A DNA stretch of 64,000 nucleotides from Maribacter huludaoensis. Lineage in GTDB: Bacteria > Bacteroidota > Bacteroidia > Flavobacteriales > Flavobacteriaceae. Both the position numbers and the translations under genes were made by a program. The notes under the pieces were generated by a model, which made no database searches, had not been told where the DNA came from, and worked only from the letters and a program-made list of their open reading frames with translations. The stretch spans positions 186,001-250,000 of the forward strand of contig NZ_JARKMS010000003.1 in NCBI RefSeq assembly GCF_029350945.1. Direction: 5' to 3'. Of this stretch, positions 53,087-63,140 are shown in pieces (positions within the stretch are counted from its first letter, which is position 1; each line of letters opens with the position of its first letter).

Positions 53087-54310
53087 ATGAGAATTGGTGT
53101 TGCAGTACTGGCCGTTTTGATGTTATTTATTGGTTGTAAGGAGGATAAGCAAAACGAGGGCTTGTCCGAAGGTCTTTGGGTTGTGGAGTTAGAAATAATG
53201 GACAACCAGGTATTGCCATTTAATCTAAAAGTCAATAAAAATGATAACGGCGATTATGCAATGCAAATTTTTAATGCGGAAGAAGTTATTAATGTAGATG
53301 AGATTGAAATAAAAGGAGACTCCATTGTAATGCGTACACCTGTTTTTGAAGGTTATTTAGCAGGTACCTTTACCAAGAATAGCATTAAAGGTAAATTCAT
53401 TAAAGAAAGTTTGGATAGAATAGTACCGTTTAAGGCCGTGCAAGGAAAGGCGGAACGTTTTACTGCCAAGAACGATAATACCAATAAGAATGTCTCAGGT
53501 ATTTGGGAAACATATTTTAGCCCTAATGTAGAAGAAGAATATGTGGCTAAAGGTATTTTTCTACAGGAGGACAATAGGGTAACGGGTACTTTTAGAACTA
53601 CTACAGGTGACTACAGGTATTTAGATGGTATACTTGATGGAGATTCATTAAAATTATCGGCTTTTGACGGTGCCCATGCGTTTCTTTTCAATGCAAAGAT
53701 TACAGATTCTACTATGAACGGTATTTTTTACTCAGGAAATCATTTTAAGGAACCGTTCGTTGCAACCAGAAATGACGGGTTTGAATTGCCTGATCCGGAT
53801 TCATTGACCTTTCTTAATAAAGGTTATGATAAATTGGCGTTTACATTTCCTGATTTGGAGGGGAAAATGGTTTCTTTAGATGATGAGAAATATAAAGACA
53901 AGGTGGTAGTTATACAATTAATGGGAACTTGGTGCCCAAATTGTTTAGACGAAACAAAATTTTTGGTAGAGTATTTAAAAGAGCATAAAGATATAGAAGT
54001 AATTGGTTTGGCGTTCGAATCTGCCAAAACAAAAGAATTGGCTATAAAGGGTATAAAAAGATTAAAGGAAAGGGTAGGGGTGACCTATCCAATTTTACTG
54101 GCGCAATATGGGACTTATGATAAGCAAAAAGCTCAAGAAAAATTACCGATGCTAAACCATGTGTTGTCTTACCCAACTACAATATTTATTGATAAAAAAG
54201 GGGATGTTAGAAAAATTCATACTGGTTTTAACGGTCCTGCCACCGGAGAGAAATATGAGGAATTTAAAACTCATTTCTCTACAATGATTGATGAATTGAG
54301 CAATGAATAG
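53087..54310 (+). CDS. TlpA-family thiol-disulphide oxidoreductase lipoprotein
   Basis: A 407-residue lipoprotein (Cys17, LFIGC). N-terminal beta domain (about 20-240) of the kind often joined to TlpA proteins, then a thioredoxin-like domain with the active site TWCPNCLDE (Cys283-Pro-Asn-Cys286) and cis-Pro region SYPTTIFID. It reduces or isomerises disulphides outside the cytoplasm, as in cytochrome c maturation or redox homeostasis. It is convergent with leuB, with 1 nt between stops. Confidence 0.9.
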   Translation: MRIGVAVLAVLMLFIGCKEDKQNEGLSEGLWVVELEIMDNQVLPFNLKVNKNDNGDYAMQIFNAEEVINVDEIEIKGDSIVMRTPVFEGYLAGTFTKNSIKGKFIKESLDRIVPFKAVQGKAERFTAKNDNTNKNVSGIWETYFSPNVEEEYVAKGIFLQEDNRVTGTFRTTTGDYRYLDGILDGDSLKLSAFDGAHAFLFNAKITDSTMNGIFYSGNHFKEPFVATRNDGFELPDPDSLTFLNKGYDKLAFTFPDLEGKMVSLDDEKYKDKVVVIQLMGTWCPNCLDETKFLVEYLKEHKDIEVIGLAFESAKTKELAIKGIKRLKERVGVTYPILLAQYGTYDKQKAQEKLPMLNHVLSYPTTIFIDKKGDVRKIHTGFNGPATGEKYEEFKTHFSTMIDELSNE

Positions 54311-54311
54311 G

Positions 54312-55430
54312 TTATATGATCGTAGATTTTCCCAATCCTATATTTTCATCGTTTATATTGAAGCTTCCATCTAGTTCCATGATGTTATCGGCAATGAAAT
54401 CTCCAACATAATTGGTACCGTATTTAGAGCTGCCTAAAATATCTGGAGTAACAATTTTTTTGGAAAAAGACTTTAATACAGCGGCAACAACGGCATCGGA
54501 TTCTTCGTTCATTTTAAAATGCTGCAACAACATCGCCATACTTAAAATGGAAGCAACGGGATTCGCAATATTTTTCCCTGCCGCATTTGGGTAAGAGCCA
54601 TGTATGGGTTCAAACATTGCATGTTCAAGTCCTACTGATGCAGAAGGTAAAAGACCGATCGAGCCAGCTATTACACTACCTTGGTCTGATAAAATATCAC
54701 CGAACATATTATCGGTCAAAATTACATCGAACTGTGACGGATTTAAAATCATCTGTACAGCTGCATTATCAATAAATAGGCAATTGAGGGATACATCTGG
54801 GTAGCTTTCGGATATGGAACGTACTACACGTCGCCATAAACGAGAAGTTTCTAGCACATTGGCCTTATCTACGAGAGTTACCTTCTTTTTTCTGGAACGT
54901 GCAGATTTGAAGGCTAAATGTGCAATTCTGCTTATTTCAGATTCTGTGTAGGTACATGTGTCCGTGGCAGAATTTTTTTCTTCATCAATAGACTTGTCCC
55001 CATAGTAAATTCCACCGGCAAGTTCTCTAAAAATAACTAAATCTGTATTTTGGACTTGGGTTTTTGATAATGGTGATTGCTTTACCAGTGAAGGAAAAAC
55101 TTTTACGGGTCTAATATTGGCGAACAGTCCTAATTTCTTACGTAATTTAAGTAGACCTTGTTCAGGCCAAATTTTTGCTTTGGGGTCGTCATCAAATTCC
55201 GGTAAGCCTAATGCACCAAATAATGTTGCATCGGTATTCTTACAAAGTTTTAAGGTCTCTTTTGGTAATGGGCTGCCGGTCTGTTTGATCGCAGTTGCGC
55301 CTATAAGTCCTTTTTTAAAGGTAAAGCTATGGCCAAAGGTCTCTTCTACGGAGCGTAAGCACTTAATAGATTGTGCAACGACCTCAGGTCCAATTCCATC
55401 TCCTTCTAAAACAGCAATGTCTAAATGCAT
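54312..55430 (-). CDS. leuB: 3-isopropylmalate dehydrogenase LeuB
   Basis: Oxidises and decarboxylates 3-isopropylmalate to 2-oxoisocaproate in leucine synthesis. The 372 residues carry GDGIGPEV (10-17), the substrate Arg region LRKKLGLFANIRP (13 residues), RELAGGIYYG, the DNMFGDILSD metal/cofactor motif, and EPIHGSYPNAAGKNIANP. It is the second gene after leuA, 2 nt apart. leuC and leuD are not in the window. Confidence 0.96.
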   Translation of the reverse strand: MHLDIAVLEGDGIGPEVVAQSIKCLRSVEETFGHSFTFKKGLIGATAIKQTGSPLPKETLKLCKNTDATLFGALGLPEFDDDPKAKIWPEQGLLKLRKKLGLFANIRPVKVFPSLVKQSPLSKTQVQNTDLVIFRELAGGIYYGDKSIDEEKNSATDTCTYTESEISRIAHLAFKSARSRKKKVTLVDKANVLETSRLWRRVVRSISESYPDVSLNCLFIDNAAVQMILNPSQFDVILTDNMFGDILSDQGSVIAGSIGLLPSASVGLEHAMFEPIHGSYPNAAGKNIANPVASILSMAMLLQHFKMNEESDAVVAAVLKSFSKKIVTPDILGSSKYGTNYVGDFIADNIMELDGSFNINDENIGLGKSTII

Positions 55431-55432
55431 AA

Positions 55433-56605
55433 TTAGCTAATACTTTGTAAATCTATATTTGATGTTTCAATAATTTGATGAATGTCATCATCTTTAATTT
55501 CTTTTCTAGTGTCGGCGTATTTCAAGAATTCTTGGTATACATCGTCTAGTTGCGTTTTTGTTAATTCGTAACCTACTATTTTGGCTCTATAGGCCAAAGC
55601 GGCCCTACCACTTCTTGCAGTCAATACAATAGAAGATTCTGTAACGCCAACGTCTGCAGGATCAATTATTTCATAAGTTTCTCTATTCTTGATAACACCA
55701 TCTTGATGAATGCCAGAGCTATGTGCAAAAGCATTCGCTCCTACAATAGCTTTATTGGGTTGTACCATCATACCCATTTTGCGAGAAACCATTAAACTGG
55801 TGTCATACAATAATTGGCTGTTTATGGTCGTGTCTAGATTTAGGTTAGGGTGCTGTCGCATGATCATGACCACCTCTTCTAAGGAAGTGTTGCCCGCACG
55901 CTCGCCAATTCCATTAATGGTACATTCAATTTGTCTTGCTCCGTTTATAACACCTGCAATAGAGTTTGCGGTTGCCAAACCTAGATCGTTATGGCAATGG
56001 CAAGAAAGAATAGCTTTATCTATTCCTTTTACGTTTTCACGTAAGTATTTAATTTTAGCGCCATATTCATCTGGTAAGCAATAACCGGTAGTGTCTGGAA
56101 TGTTAAGAACGGTAGCGCCAGCTTTAATTACGGCCTCACAAACACGTGCCAAAAACTCGTTATCCGTACGGCCGGCATCTTCGGCATAAAATTCAACATC
56201 TTCAACAAATGTCTTTGCATAGCTGACCGCAGAAACTGCACGTTCTATAATAGCATCTCTGTTAGAATTGAACTTAAATTTTATATGAGAATCAGATGTA
56301 CCTATACCTGTATGAATTCTTGGTGTTTTAGCATGTTTTAAAGCTTGGGCCGCAACTTCGATGTCATTTTTGACAGCACGCGTCAAACCACATACCGTGG
56401 CATTTTTTACGAGCTTGGCTATAGCTTCAACAGATTGAAAGTCACCAGGACTAGATACGGGAAAACCAGCTTCAATTATGTTAACCCCCAATACATCTAG
56501 GCGTTCTGCAATGACCAGTTTCTGTTCACGGTCTAATTTACAGCCCGGCACTTGCTCCCCGTCTCTTAATGTAGTGTCAAATATTTGAACGATATCTTTA
56601 CTCAT
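55433..56605 (-). CDS. leuA: 2-isopropylmalate synthase LeuA, short form
   Basis: Condenses acetyl-CoA with 2-oxoisovalerate, the first committed step to leucine. The TIM-barrel is complete: metal and substrate residues in [10 protein letters not shown] (11-20), [12 protein letters not shown] (His-x-His-Asn), and [14 protein letters not shown] short helical subdomain reaches residue 390. The usual 510-aa enzyme has a further regulatory domain that binds leucine; it is absent here, as I recall for Bacteroidota forms. A palindromic operator candidate lies 64 nt upstream. Homocitrate- or citramalate-type activity cannot be excluded, but leuB beside it favours isopropylmalate. Confidence 0.92.
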   Translation of the reverse strand: MSKDIVQIFDTTLRDGEQVPGCKLDREQKLVIAERLDVLGVNIIEAGFPVSSPGDFQSVEAIAKLVKNATVCGLTRAVKNDIEVAAQALKHAKTPRIHTGIGTSDSHIKFKFNSNRDAIIERAVSAVSYAKTFVEDVEFYAEDAGRTDNEFLARVCEAVIKAGATVLNIPDTTGYCLPDEYGAKIKYLRENVKGIDKAILSCHCHNDLGLATANSIAGVINGARQIECTINGIGERAGNTSLEEVVMIMRQHPNLNLDTTINSQLLYDTSLMVSRKMGMMVQPNKAIVGANAFAHSSGIHQDGVIKNRETYEIIDPADVGVTESSIVLTARSGRAALAYRAKIVGYELTKTQLDDVYQEFLKYADTRKEIKDDDIHQIIETSNIDLQSIS

Positions 56606-56668
56606 ATTATTTACGTAGTTTTACTCGTCAAACGAATATATAACCTAAAACATAATGCTTATAAAAAA

Positions 56669-56684
56669 TGTAAACTTGTTTACA
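56669..56684. promoter_or_regulatory. palindromic operator candidate between leuA and the 56.7-kb gene
   Basis: TGTAAAC-TT-GTTTACA is a perfect 7-bp inverted repeat with a 2-nt centre, 64 nt upstream of leuA and 67 nt upstream of the divergent gene. It has the form of a dimeric-regulator binding site. It could regulate either gene or both. Confidence 0.5.
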
Positions 56685-56750
56685 ACGTTAAGCTAGTTTT
56701 TTAGGTGTATAAAACATTGAATTTCAATTATTTAAACTCATTTTTTTACG

Positions 56751-58295
56751 ATGACAAATGCGCATAAAGATGCTTTGTTCGTTTTAGTTAAATCACTTTC
56801 TAAATCTGAGAAACGTCAATTTAAGCTTTACGTTGGCAGATTAGGGGTGAATACCGATGCCAAATTTTTGGCATTGTTCAATTTATTGGATAAAATTAAG
56901 CAGTATGATGAAAAAATAATTTTACAAAGTGGAATCGTCAAGAAAGCACAGCTATCTAATTTAAAGGCTCACCTGTATAAGCAGATTTTGGTAAGTTTAA
57001 GATTGAATCCGGTCAATCAGAACATAAGGGTTCAAATTCGTGAGCAGTTAGATTTTGCTACTATCTTATATCAAAAAGGACTTTACAAGCAGAGTTTAAA
57101 AATTTTAGATAAGGTAAAGGGTGTTGCCATTGAGAACGAAGAGAAGAACATAGCGTACGAAATAGTAGAGTTAGAAAAAATTATTGAAACTCAGTACATT
57201 ACTCGTAGTATACCTGACCGCGCAAATGAACTTGCCATACAGGCCAAAGAATTGTCCGGTCATAATGTAATGACCAGTAAGCTGTCAAATCTGTCTTTAC
57301 AGCTTTATGGTATGATGCTCAAAGTTGGTTATGCCCGTAGCGATGAAGATTATCAAAAGGTGAAAACGTACTTTAACGACCATTTGCCTCTATATAATTT
57401 AGAGGATTTGGGTTTTAGGGAAAAATTGTGGCTGTATAAGGCTCATTTATGGTATAGTTTTTTGACGCAAGATTTTTTATCGTGTTTTAAATATGCAAGT
57501 AAATGGGTAGATCTTTTCTACGATAATAAAGACATGATTTATTTAAACCCTGTATTCTTTTTAAAAGGGAATCATTATTTATTGGAATCACTTTTTTATG
57601 TGCAATATAGTTCTCAATTTAAAGAAGTTTTAGAGCGTTTAGAAAATACGATCAAGGAAAAGGAGTTTCCTGATAATGACAATATCAACTCACTGGTATT
57701 CATGTATTTAAATGCCAATAAACTAAACTTGCATTTTCTTGAAGGCACCTTTGAAAAAGGGTTGTATCTGGTTAAAATTATTGAATACGGTATAAACAAA
57801 CATCGTGATAGAATAGATGTGCACCATGTAATGGTATTGTACTATAAAATTGCCTGTCTATATTTTGGTATTGGAGATAATAAAACTTGTATTCAATATT
57901 TAAAAAAGATAATTGAAAATAAAAATTTAAAAATGCGTGAGGACCTTATGTGTTTTGCACGTGTTTTAAGTTTGGTTGCCCATTATGAAGCTGGTATGGA
58001 TTATCATTTAGAAGTACAATTAAAAAGTACCTATAAGTTTCTTTTAAAAATGGACGATATGCATGCCGTACAAAAGGAAATGATCAAATTTCTTAGGAGT
58101 TTGGGTGGTATTTACCCTAATCAATTAAAGGCAGAATTTCAAAAATTGTACAACGAACTTAAAAAGTACGAGGATCATCCGTATGAAAAGAGGGCTTTTC
58201 TGTATTTGGATATTTTATCGTGGTTAGAGAGTCACTTACAGAACAAACCTGTTTCTCAAATAATGAGAGAAAAAGCGTTGGCAAAATCCCGTTAA
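56751..58295 (+). CDS. large helical protein of unknown function
   Basis: A 514-residue soluble protein, nearly all alpha-helical, without signal peptide. The N-terminus KSLSKSEKRQFKLYVGRLG is conserved in appearance, the rest looks like degenerate TPR-like repeats (for example LYKQSLKILDKVKG; ACLYFGIGDNKTCIQYLKKI). I believe it belongs to a Bacteroidota-specific family with no assigned role. It is divergent from leuA and 9 nt upstream of the EamA transporter gene. Confidence 0.72.
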   Translation: MTNAHKDALFVLVKSLSKSEKRQFKLYVGRLGVNTDAKFLALFNLLDKIKQYDEKIILQSGIVKKAQLSNLKAHLYKQILVSLRLNPVNQNIRVQIREQLDFATILYQKGLYKQSLKILDKVKGVAIENEEKNIAYEIVELEKIIETQYITRSIPDRANELAIQAKELSGHNVMTSKLSNLSLQLYGMMLKVGYARSDEDYQKVKTYFNDHLPLYNLEDLGFREKLWLYKAHLWYSFLTQDFLSCFKYASKWVDLFYDNKDMIYLNPVFFLKGNHYLLESLFYVQYSSQFKEVLERLENTIKEKEFPDNDNINSLVFMYLNANKLNLHFLEGTFEKGLYLVKIIEYGINKHRDRIDVHHVMVLYYKIACLYFGIGDNKTCIQYLKKIIENKNLKMREDLMCFARVLSLVAHYEAGMDYHLEVQLKSTYKFLLKMDDMHAVQKEMIKFLRSLGGIYPNQLKAEFQKLYNELKKYEDHPYEKRAFLYLDILSWLESHLQNKPVSQIMREKALAKSR

Positions 58296-58304
58296 GTAAA
58301 ATTC

Positions 58305-59171
58305 ATGCAGAAGAAAAGCAACCATGTAAAACATTTGCTTGAAATTAACCTGGCAATGCTATTTGTAGCTACTTCAGGTGCTTTAGGGCGTTATGTTCAG
58401 TTACCGGTACCAGTTGCAATTGGTGCTAGGGCGGTTATAGCTTTTGTTGCTTTAGTGCTCTATTGTAAATGGAAAGACTTTAACTTAAAAATCGATAAAA
58501 AGGACGCACTTGTAATTTTTTTAAGCGGATTATTGATGGGCGCGCATTGGGTAACCTATTTTTATTCGTTAAAATTATCTAACGTAGCAATTGGTATGCT
58601 TTCCGTTTTCACATATCCTGTAATTACTTCATTTTTAGAGCCAATTCTTCTTAAAACCAAATTTCAATTGATGCATTTGCTTCTTGCTTTTTTGGTGCTG
58701 ACCGGAATGTATTTTCTGAGTCCTACACTAGATTTTGAAAATTCGTATACCATTGCCATTGCATTTGGGGTTTTTTCTGCATTGGCATATGCATTAAGAA
58801 ACATTATATTAAAGCAAAAAGTTTCTAAATATAATGGAACTGTGCTAATGACATATCAAACAGCAATTGTAGGTATTATTTTATTTCCTTTTCTGTTAAC
58901 CGTTTCAACAGATGCAATAGTAAATCAATGGGAGGTTTTGGTAGCATTAGCAGTGTTGACCACGGCAATTGGTCATACCATGTTTTTAATGACATTTAAA
59001 CACTTTAATATTACAACAGTTAGCATTTTAAGCAGTGTACAGCCTGTTTACGGTATTTTAATTGCAGCTGTTTTTTTGTCTGAAATACCTAAGGGTACAA
59101 CAATTTTAGGAGGAATACTGATTTTAAGTTCTGTTGTAATAGAAAGTATTCGCTCAAAAAAGAAGACTTAG
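58305..59171 (+). CDS. EamA/DMT-family transporter
   Basis: A 288-residue inner-membrane protein with ten hydrophobic segments in two EamA halves (1-140 and 150-288), the drug/metabolite transporter fold. Typical are the ends of each half, LSVFTYPVITSFLEPILL and LSSVQPVYGILIAAVFLSE, with the conserved Pro and Glu. The substrate (amino acid, purine or metabolite) cannot be told. It follows the helical protein by 9 nt. Confidence 0.88.
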   Translation: MQKKSNHVKHLLEINLAMLFVATSGALGRYVQLPVPVAIGARAVIAFVALVLYCKWKDFNLKIDKKDALVIFLSGLLMGAHWVTYFYSLKLSNVAIGMLSVFTYPVITSFLEPILLKTKFQLMHLLLAFLVLTGMYFLSPTLDFENSYTIAIAFGVFSALAYALRNIILKQKVSKYNGTVLMTYQTAIVGIILFPFLLTVSTDAIVNQWEVLVALAVLTTAIGHTMFLMTFKHFNITTVSILSSVQPVYGILIAAVFLSEIPKGTTILGGILILSSVVIESIRSKKKT

Positions 59172-59180
59172 AGATATGTT

Positions 59181-59711
59181 TTAATTTTGAGAATTGATGC
59201 CAGGTGTACTTGCTCCGAACTGATTAATGATGTTGTCTCCAAATTTGGTAAACTGTTCGTTTTTTGCCATTTCCCTAACTTTTACCGGATCAAAGTCTCC
59301 GTTGAAATATAGAAATGAACCTGTTTGGCTATCGTTGTTATAGATAAGAATTTCTTTAACTAGGTTTTTTTTCTCTCTGATCGAGACAACGTTACGCTTT
59401 AGATTGTCATTTTTTCTAAAAACTTCTATAAAAGAATTGCCGGTAATGCCGTTCATCTGCTGATTTAAAAATTGTGTTTTGCTAGAAGTTGCACTCGGAA
59501 ATTGCATATATCTTAAATCCTTGGCATTGCCGACCATAGCTTTCATTTCAGGCGAAATTTCGCTGATCATTGAAAGCATAAACTGTGGTACGCGTATAGC
59601 GGTTACCTGATTGTCATTTTTATGGGCATCGTAAAAAGAGTCAATAGAATTATAACTGCCGCATGAAGTTATACTTACAAATAAAATAAAGGTGAATATT
59701 TTCTTTAACAT
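59181..59711 (-). CDS. DUF4252-domain lipoprotein
   Basis: A 176-residue lipoprotein (MLKKIFTFILFVSITSC, Cys17) of the DUF4252 family of Bacteroidota, function unknown. Typical are VTAIRVPQFMLSMISEISPE (20 residues) and KNLVKEILIYN. The ATG at 59711 is chosen; a longer frame to 59771 lacks a signal peptide at its start. The upstream gene is the RluA-type synthase on the same strand, 31 nt away. Confidence 0.8.
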   Translation of the reverse strand: MLKKIFTFILFVSITSCGSYNSIDSFYDAHKNDNQVTAIRVPQFMLSMISEISPEMKAMVGNAKDLRYMQFPSATSSKTQFLNQQMNGITGNSFIEVFRKNDNLKRNVVSIREKKNLVKEILIYNNDSQTGSFLYFNGDFDPVKVREMAKNEQFTKFGDNIINQFGASTPGINSQN

Positions 59712-59742
59712 GGTTATAGTGTTTAAGTTAAAAGTAAGAAAA

Positions 59743-60441
59743 TTATAGACATGCATTCCAAATAGGGTCAATAGGAGGAGGTGCTATAATTTCTAAAGGT
59801 TCTTTTTTTACCGGATGCATCAACTTTAATTTTCTAGCATGTAGATGTATGCTTCCATCGGCATTGCTTCTGCTGAAACCGTATTTTAAATCTCCTTTTA
59901 TAGGGCTTCCTATTGCGGTAAGTTGAGAGCGTATTTGATGATGACGACCGGTTTCCAGGTCTACTTCAAGTAGAAAATAGCGATCAAGTTTTTTTAATAT
60001 TCTGTAGCTTAAAATAGCTTTTTTACTATCCGGAACCTCTTTAATGTTAGCGTAAGATTTATTTTGTTTGTTGTTTCGCCTCAACCAATGAACCAGTCTT
60101 TTCTGGGGTTCGGTAGGACTATCCTTTACAATTGCCCAATATGTTTTTTTGGCATCTTTTTCCGCGAACATTTTGTTTAGCCTGGGCAATGCCTTAGAAG
60201 TTTTTGCAAACACTACAATGCCCGATGTAGGTCTGTCCAAACGATGCACCACGCCTAAATAAACATTTCCTGGTTTATTGTACTTCTTTTTAAGAAAAGC
60301 CTTAACGGCGTCGCTTAAAGGTTTATCCCCGGTTTTATCACCTTGTACAATATCTCCTGGCCGTTTATTGATTACGATCAAGTGGTTGTCTTCAAACAGA
60401 ACTTGAAGATTATCTACGGTAGAATGTTGTTTTTTTGACAA
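59743..60441 (-). CDS. RluA-family pseudouridine synthase
   Basis: A 232-residue enzyme that isomerises uridine to pseudouridine in RNA. The catalytic Asp is in VHRLDRPTSG (about 66-75), followed by VVFAKT and the RluA landmark RHHQIRSQLTAIGSPIKGD (19 residues). The fold start FEDNHLIVINKRPG is typical. No S4 domain is present, as in RluA/RluC-small forms. The target site in rRNA or tRNA is not predictable. Same strand as DUF4252 and panB. Confidence 0.92.
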   Translation of the reverse strand: MSKKQHSTVDNLQVLFEDNHLIVINKRPGDIVQGDKTGDKPLSDAVKAFLKKKYNKPGNVYLGVVHRLDRPTSGIVVFAKTSKALPRLNKMFAEKDAKKTYWAIVKDSPTEPQKRLVHWLRRNNKQNKSYANIKEVPDSKKAILSYRILKKLDRYFLLEVDLETGRHHQIRSQLTAIGSPIKGDLKYGFSRSNADGSIHLHARKLKLMHPVKKEPLEIIAPPPIDPIWNACL

Positions 60442-60518
60442 ATTTCAGACTTATCTCATTAACTTTTCAACAGTATAAATTTACAATATCCTTAAAGTGC
60501 TTGGATAGTGGGTCTTGT

Positions 60519-61337
60519 TTAATATTGCTCTTCGTCATTAGGGAAATCTTGACTTTTTACGTCACTGACATAATTTGATATTGCCTTCCCCATTTCCTCG
60601 TAAAGGTTCATGTATCTACGTAAAAATCTAGGGTTAAATTCGTGGGTCATACCTAATAGGTCATGCACCACTAAAACTTGACCGTCAGCATGTTTTCCTC
60701 CGCCAATTCCAATAGTAGGAATGGTCAAACTTTCAGAAACCTTTTTTGTGAGTTGAGCAGGTATTTTCTCTAATACCAAACCAAAACATCCTAACTTTTC
60801 TAATAATTTTGCATCCTCCATCAGTTTTTCCGCTTCTTCCTCTTCTTTTGCACGAACTGTATAGGTTCCAAATTTGTATATAGACTGTGGCGTTAGGCCT
60901 AAATGTCCCATTACCGGTATTCCTGCTGCTAGAATTCTCTTTACGGATTCTTTAATTTCAGCACCACCTTCTAATTTTACAGCGTGGGCACCACTTTCCT
61001 TCATAATTCTAATTGCAGAACGTAAAGCTTCTTTTGGATCACTTTGGTAACTACCAAAAGGTAAATCTACAACTACCAAAGCTCTGTCTATAGCTCTAAT
61101 GACCGATGATGCATGGTAAATCATTTGGTCTAAGGTAATTGGTAAGGTTGTTTCATGACCAGCCATTACATTACTGGCAGAATCGCCAACTAAAATAACA
61201 TCTACCTTGGCAGCGTCCACAATTTTGGCCATGGAATAGTCATATGCAGTAAGCATAGAGATCTTTTCTCCATTCTTCTTCATATCTACAAGTGATTTCA
61301 CCGTTACTCTTTTGTATTCTTTTTTGGCTACAGACAT
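60519..61337 (-). CDS. panB: 3-methyl-2-oxobutanoate hydroxymethyltransferase PanB
   Basis: Adds a hydroxymethyl group from methylene-tetrahydrofolate to 2-oxoisovalerate, the first step of pantothenate synthesis. The 272 residues form a TIM barrel with [21 protein letters not shown] (metal Asp), [22 protein letters not shown] and PTIGIGGG. The start ATG at 61337 ([11 protein letters not shown]) is more usual than one at 61361. It draws on the same 2-oxoisovalerate as leuA. The gene lies divergent from the NTF2-like gene. Confidence 0.96.
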   Translation of the reverse strand: MSVAKKEYKRVTVKSLVDMKKNGEKISMLTAYDYSMAKIVDAAKVDVILVGDSASNVMAGHETTLPITLDQMIYHASSVIRAIDRALVVVDLPFGSYQSDPKEALRSAIRIMKESGAHAVKLEGGAEIKESVKRILAAGIPVMGHLGLTPQSIYKFGTYTVRAKEEEEAEKLMEDAKLLEKLGCFGLVLEKIPAQLTKKVSESLTIPTIGIGGGKHADGQVLVVHDLLGMTHEFNPRFLRRYMNLYEEMGKAISNYVSDVKSQDFPNDEEQY

Positions 61338-61460
61338 ATTTTTATATTGATTAAGAGCCATAAAAGTAAGGAGTTTTAACGAGATCTAAATAGAATCCAT
61401 TGGAAAGTGTTGGTGCTAAATTTGATTATTTTTACCGCAAGTAACTTTTTATAAGAATCC

Positions 61461-61937
61461 ATGAAATATTTTGCTTTCCTTTTACCATTCTTGTTTATCA
61501 ACCTAATTAAGGCACAAGCAGATGAAGAGGTAAAAGTTAAATACGCGGTTGAAACTTTTTTTTACGCATTAAATGGTAAAAATGAACATGCAATGAAACG
61601 TGTAGTTAAATCTGATATTTTAATGCAGACCGTAGTTACCTTAAATGAATCAGGTAAAATGGATTACCGAAAAAACGGTATTCAGGATTTAATATATTTC
61701 ATGTCTTCCACACCGGATTCAATACCTTTTCACGAAAAAATATTGGATTATAAATTGCAAATAGACGGGGGTATTGCCCAAGTCTGGGCCCCATACGAAT
61801 TTTGGTATAATGGCGAGTTCAGTCACTGCGGTGTTAATTCTTTTCAGTTAATGAAAGAAAAAGATGCATGGAAAATCATCCACTTGCTAGATTCTAGGAG
61901 AAGAGAAGACTGTAAAACAATATCCGATCAACATTAA
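61461..61937 (+). CDS. NTF2-like exported protein
   Basis: A 158-residue secreted protein (signal MKYFAFLLPFLFINLIKAQA, 20 residues) with one NTF2/SnoaL-like cone: VETFFYALNGKNEHAMKRVV then GGIAQVWAPYEFWYNGEFSHCG and the end KDAWKIIHLLDSRR. Two Cys (SHCG and REDC) could pair. Function unknown; this fold serves binding, transport and isomerisation. It is convergent with the ThuA gene, 4 nt apart. Confidence 0.78.
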   Translation: MKYFAFLLPFLFINLIKAQADEEVKVKYAVETFFYALNGKNEHAMKRVVKSDILMQTVVTLNESGKMDYRKNGIQDLIYFMSSTPDSIPFHEKILDYKLQIDGGIAQVWAPYEFWYNGEFSHCGVNSFQLMKEKDAWKIIHLLDSRRREDCKTISDQH

Positions 61938-61941
61938 AAAT

Positions 61942-62985
61942 CTATTTCCATGATAGGGAACTGGAGGCCTCCACTGATGGGAAATCTTTAGGAATCTTTT
62001 GGGTAACCTTGCCTGTAGCTGCCCATTCGGTACCGCGTTGTAACGTAGTTATAAAACCTACACACTCCATAGAATAATCAAAATGTCCTAAGGTAGAATG
62101 AAAAATACGACCCTTACCGTAATTAATGGCCATGAGTTGAGGAACATTCTGACCTAAACCTGTAATTGAAGGGTCCCAAGGCGGGGCATTCTTTTCTACG
62201 TCTGCAAATGCCGTCGCCAATATGGTTGCATTTTCAAAAGGACCTCTCATGCGCTCATACATTTCATCGGGTGTATGTAGCCATTTTTCAGGAATACCTT
62301 TCATAATCGGGTGATCCGGTGCCCTATTGGTCAATTCAAACTCATATTCAGGACCGTGAGAACCACAGACTCCCTCAGAGGTGTCTTTTATCAATTCCCC
62401 GTTAGCATCATAGTACACATATGGTCCGGATTTCTCATCACGACCTCCCCATGCTCCTAAACCGATCATTTTATTATATTCTTCCCAGTCTCCCCATGCG
62501 TTATCGGCAGAATGTATTACCACTAGACCTCCACCGTTTTTCATATATTCCTCAAAATCTTTTCTGGTCTGTTCTGGCCACAGAGGAGAATCGGCCCCTA
62601 GATTGGAAATTATAACGTCATAATCGTTAAAAGGGAATTTAAAATCAGAAGTTTTTATAGGACTTTCAGATATGTGATATACTTTATCGTTCAAAGGATA
62701 GGATTCTATGAAAGAAGTATAGCTTTCAGGTCTTGTCTTATTATATTTTATGCCCAACCAGATTGAATCCATTCTTTGAATATCTACCGTGAATAAATTA
62801 GTCTGCTCTAAATAATCTTTCATCATCATGGTAGTCTTTGGCCACACATAATGATTGTTCTGTCCATCAATAATTAATGCTTTTAGTTTAGTAGGTGGTT
62901 GGGCTTGTTCGGCAATTTCTTTCTTTTTCTCGCCACAAGCGGTGAACATTAAGCTACATAAAATTATTGCCATTAAATTTTTCAT
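61942..62985 (-). CDS. ThuA-domain lipoprotein
   Basis: A 347-residue lipoprotein (Cys17, MFTAC) with a ThuA (trehalose-utilisation) type, glutamine-amidotransferase-like fold. Visible marks are IIDGQNNHYVWP (about 38-49), YDVIISNLG, YMKNGGGLVVIHSADNAW (18 residues, the nucleophile-elbow region with His in place of Cys), YEFELTNRAPDHPIMKG, and YGKGRIFHSTLGHFD. Many Bacteroidota have such proteins in polysaccharide degradation, but here no such genes are adjacent. The exact role is unknown. Confidence 0.85.
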   Translation of the reverse strand: MKNLMAIILCSLMFTACGEKKKEIAEQAQPPTKLKALIIDGQNNHYVWPKTTMMMKDYLEQTNLFTVDIQRMDSIWLGIKYNKTRPESYTSFIESYPLNDKVYHISESPIKTSDFKFPFNDYDVIISNLGADSPLWPEQTRKDFEEYMKNGGGLVVIHSADNAWGDWEEYNKMIGLGAWGGRDEKSGPYVYYDANGELIKDTSEGVCGSHGPEYEFELTNRAPDHPIMKGIPEKWLHTPDEMYERMRGPFENATILATAFADVEKNAPPWDPSITGLGQNVPQLMAINYGKGRIFHSTLGHFDYSMECVGFITTLQRGTEWAATGKVTQKIPKDFPSVEASSSLSWK

Positions 62986-63140
62986 ATTGATGGGTTACGA
63001 TTATTGTTGACTTTAAATGTACATGAAGAAGTTAAGATGACAAAAAACTTGGTACAATAAGTATAGGGTAAAAAGTAGACATCTTTTTGCTGAAGATAAA
63101 AACTGATCTTAAATTAGCATGGAAATTAAAGCACAGCAGA

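Noticed and set aside
55710..56084. 124-codon open frame on the plus strand within leuA
   Set aside because: Antisense to leuA, no promoter and no recognisable domain.
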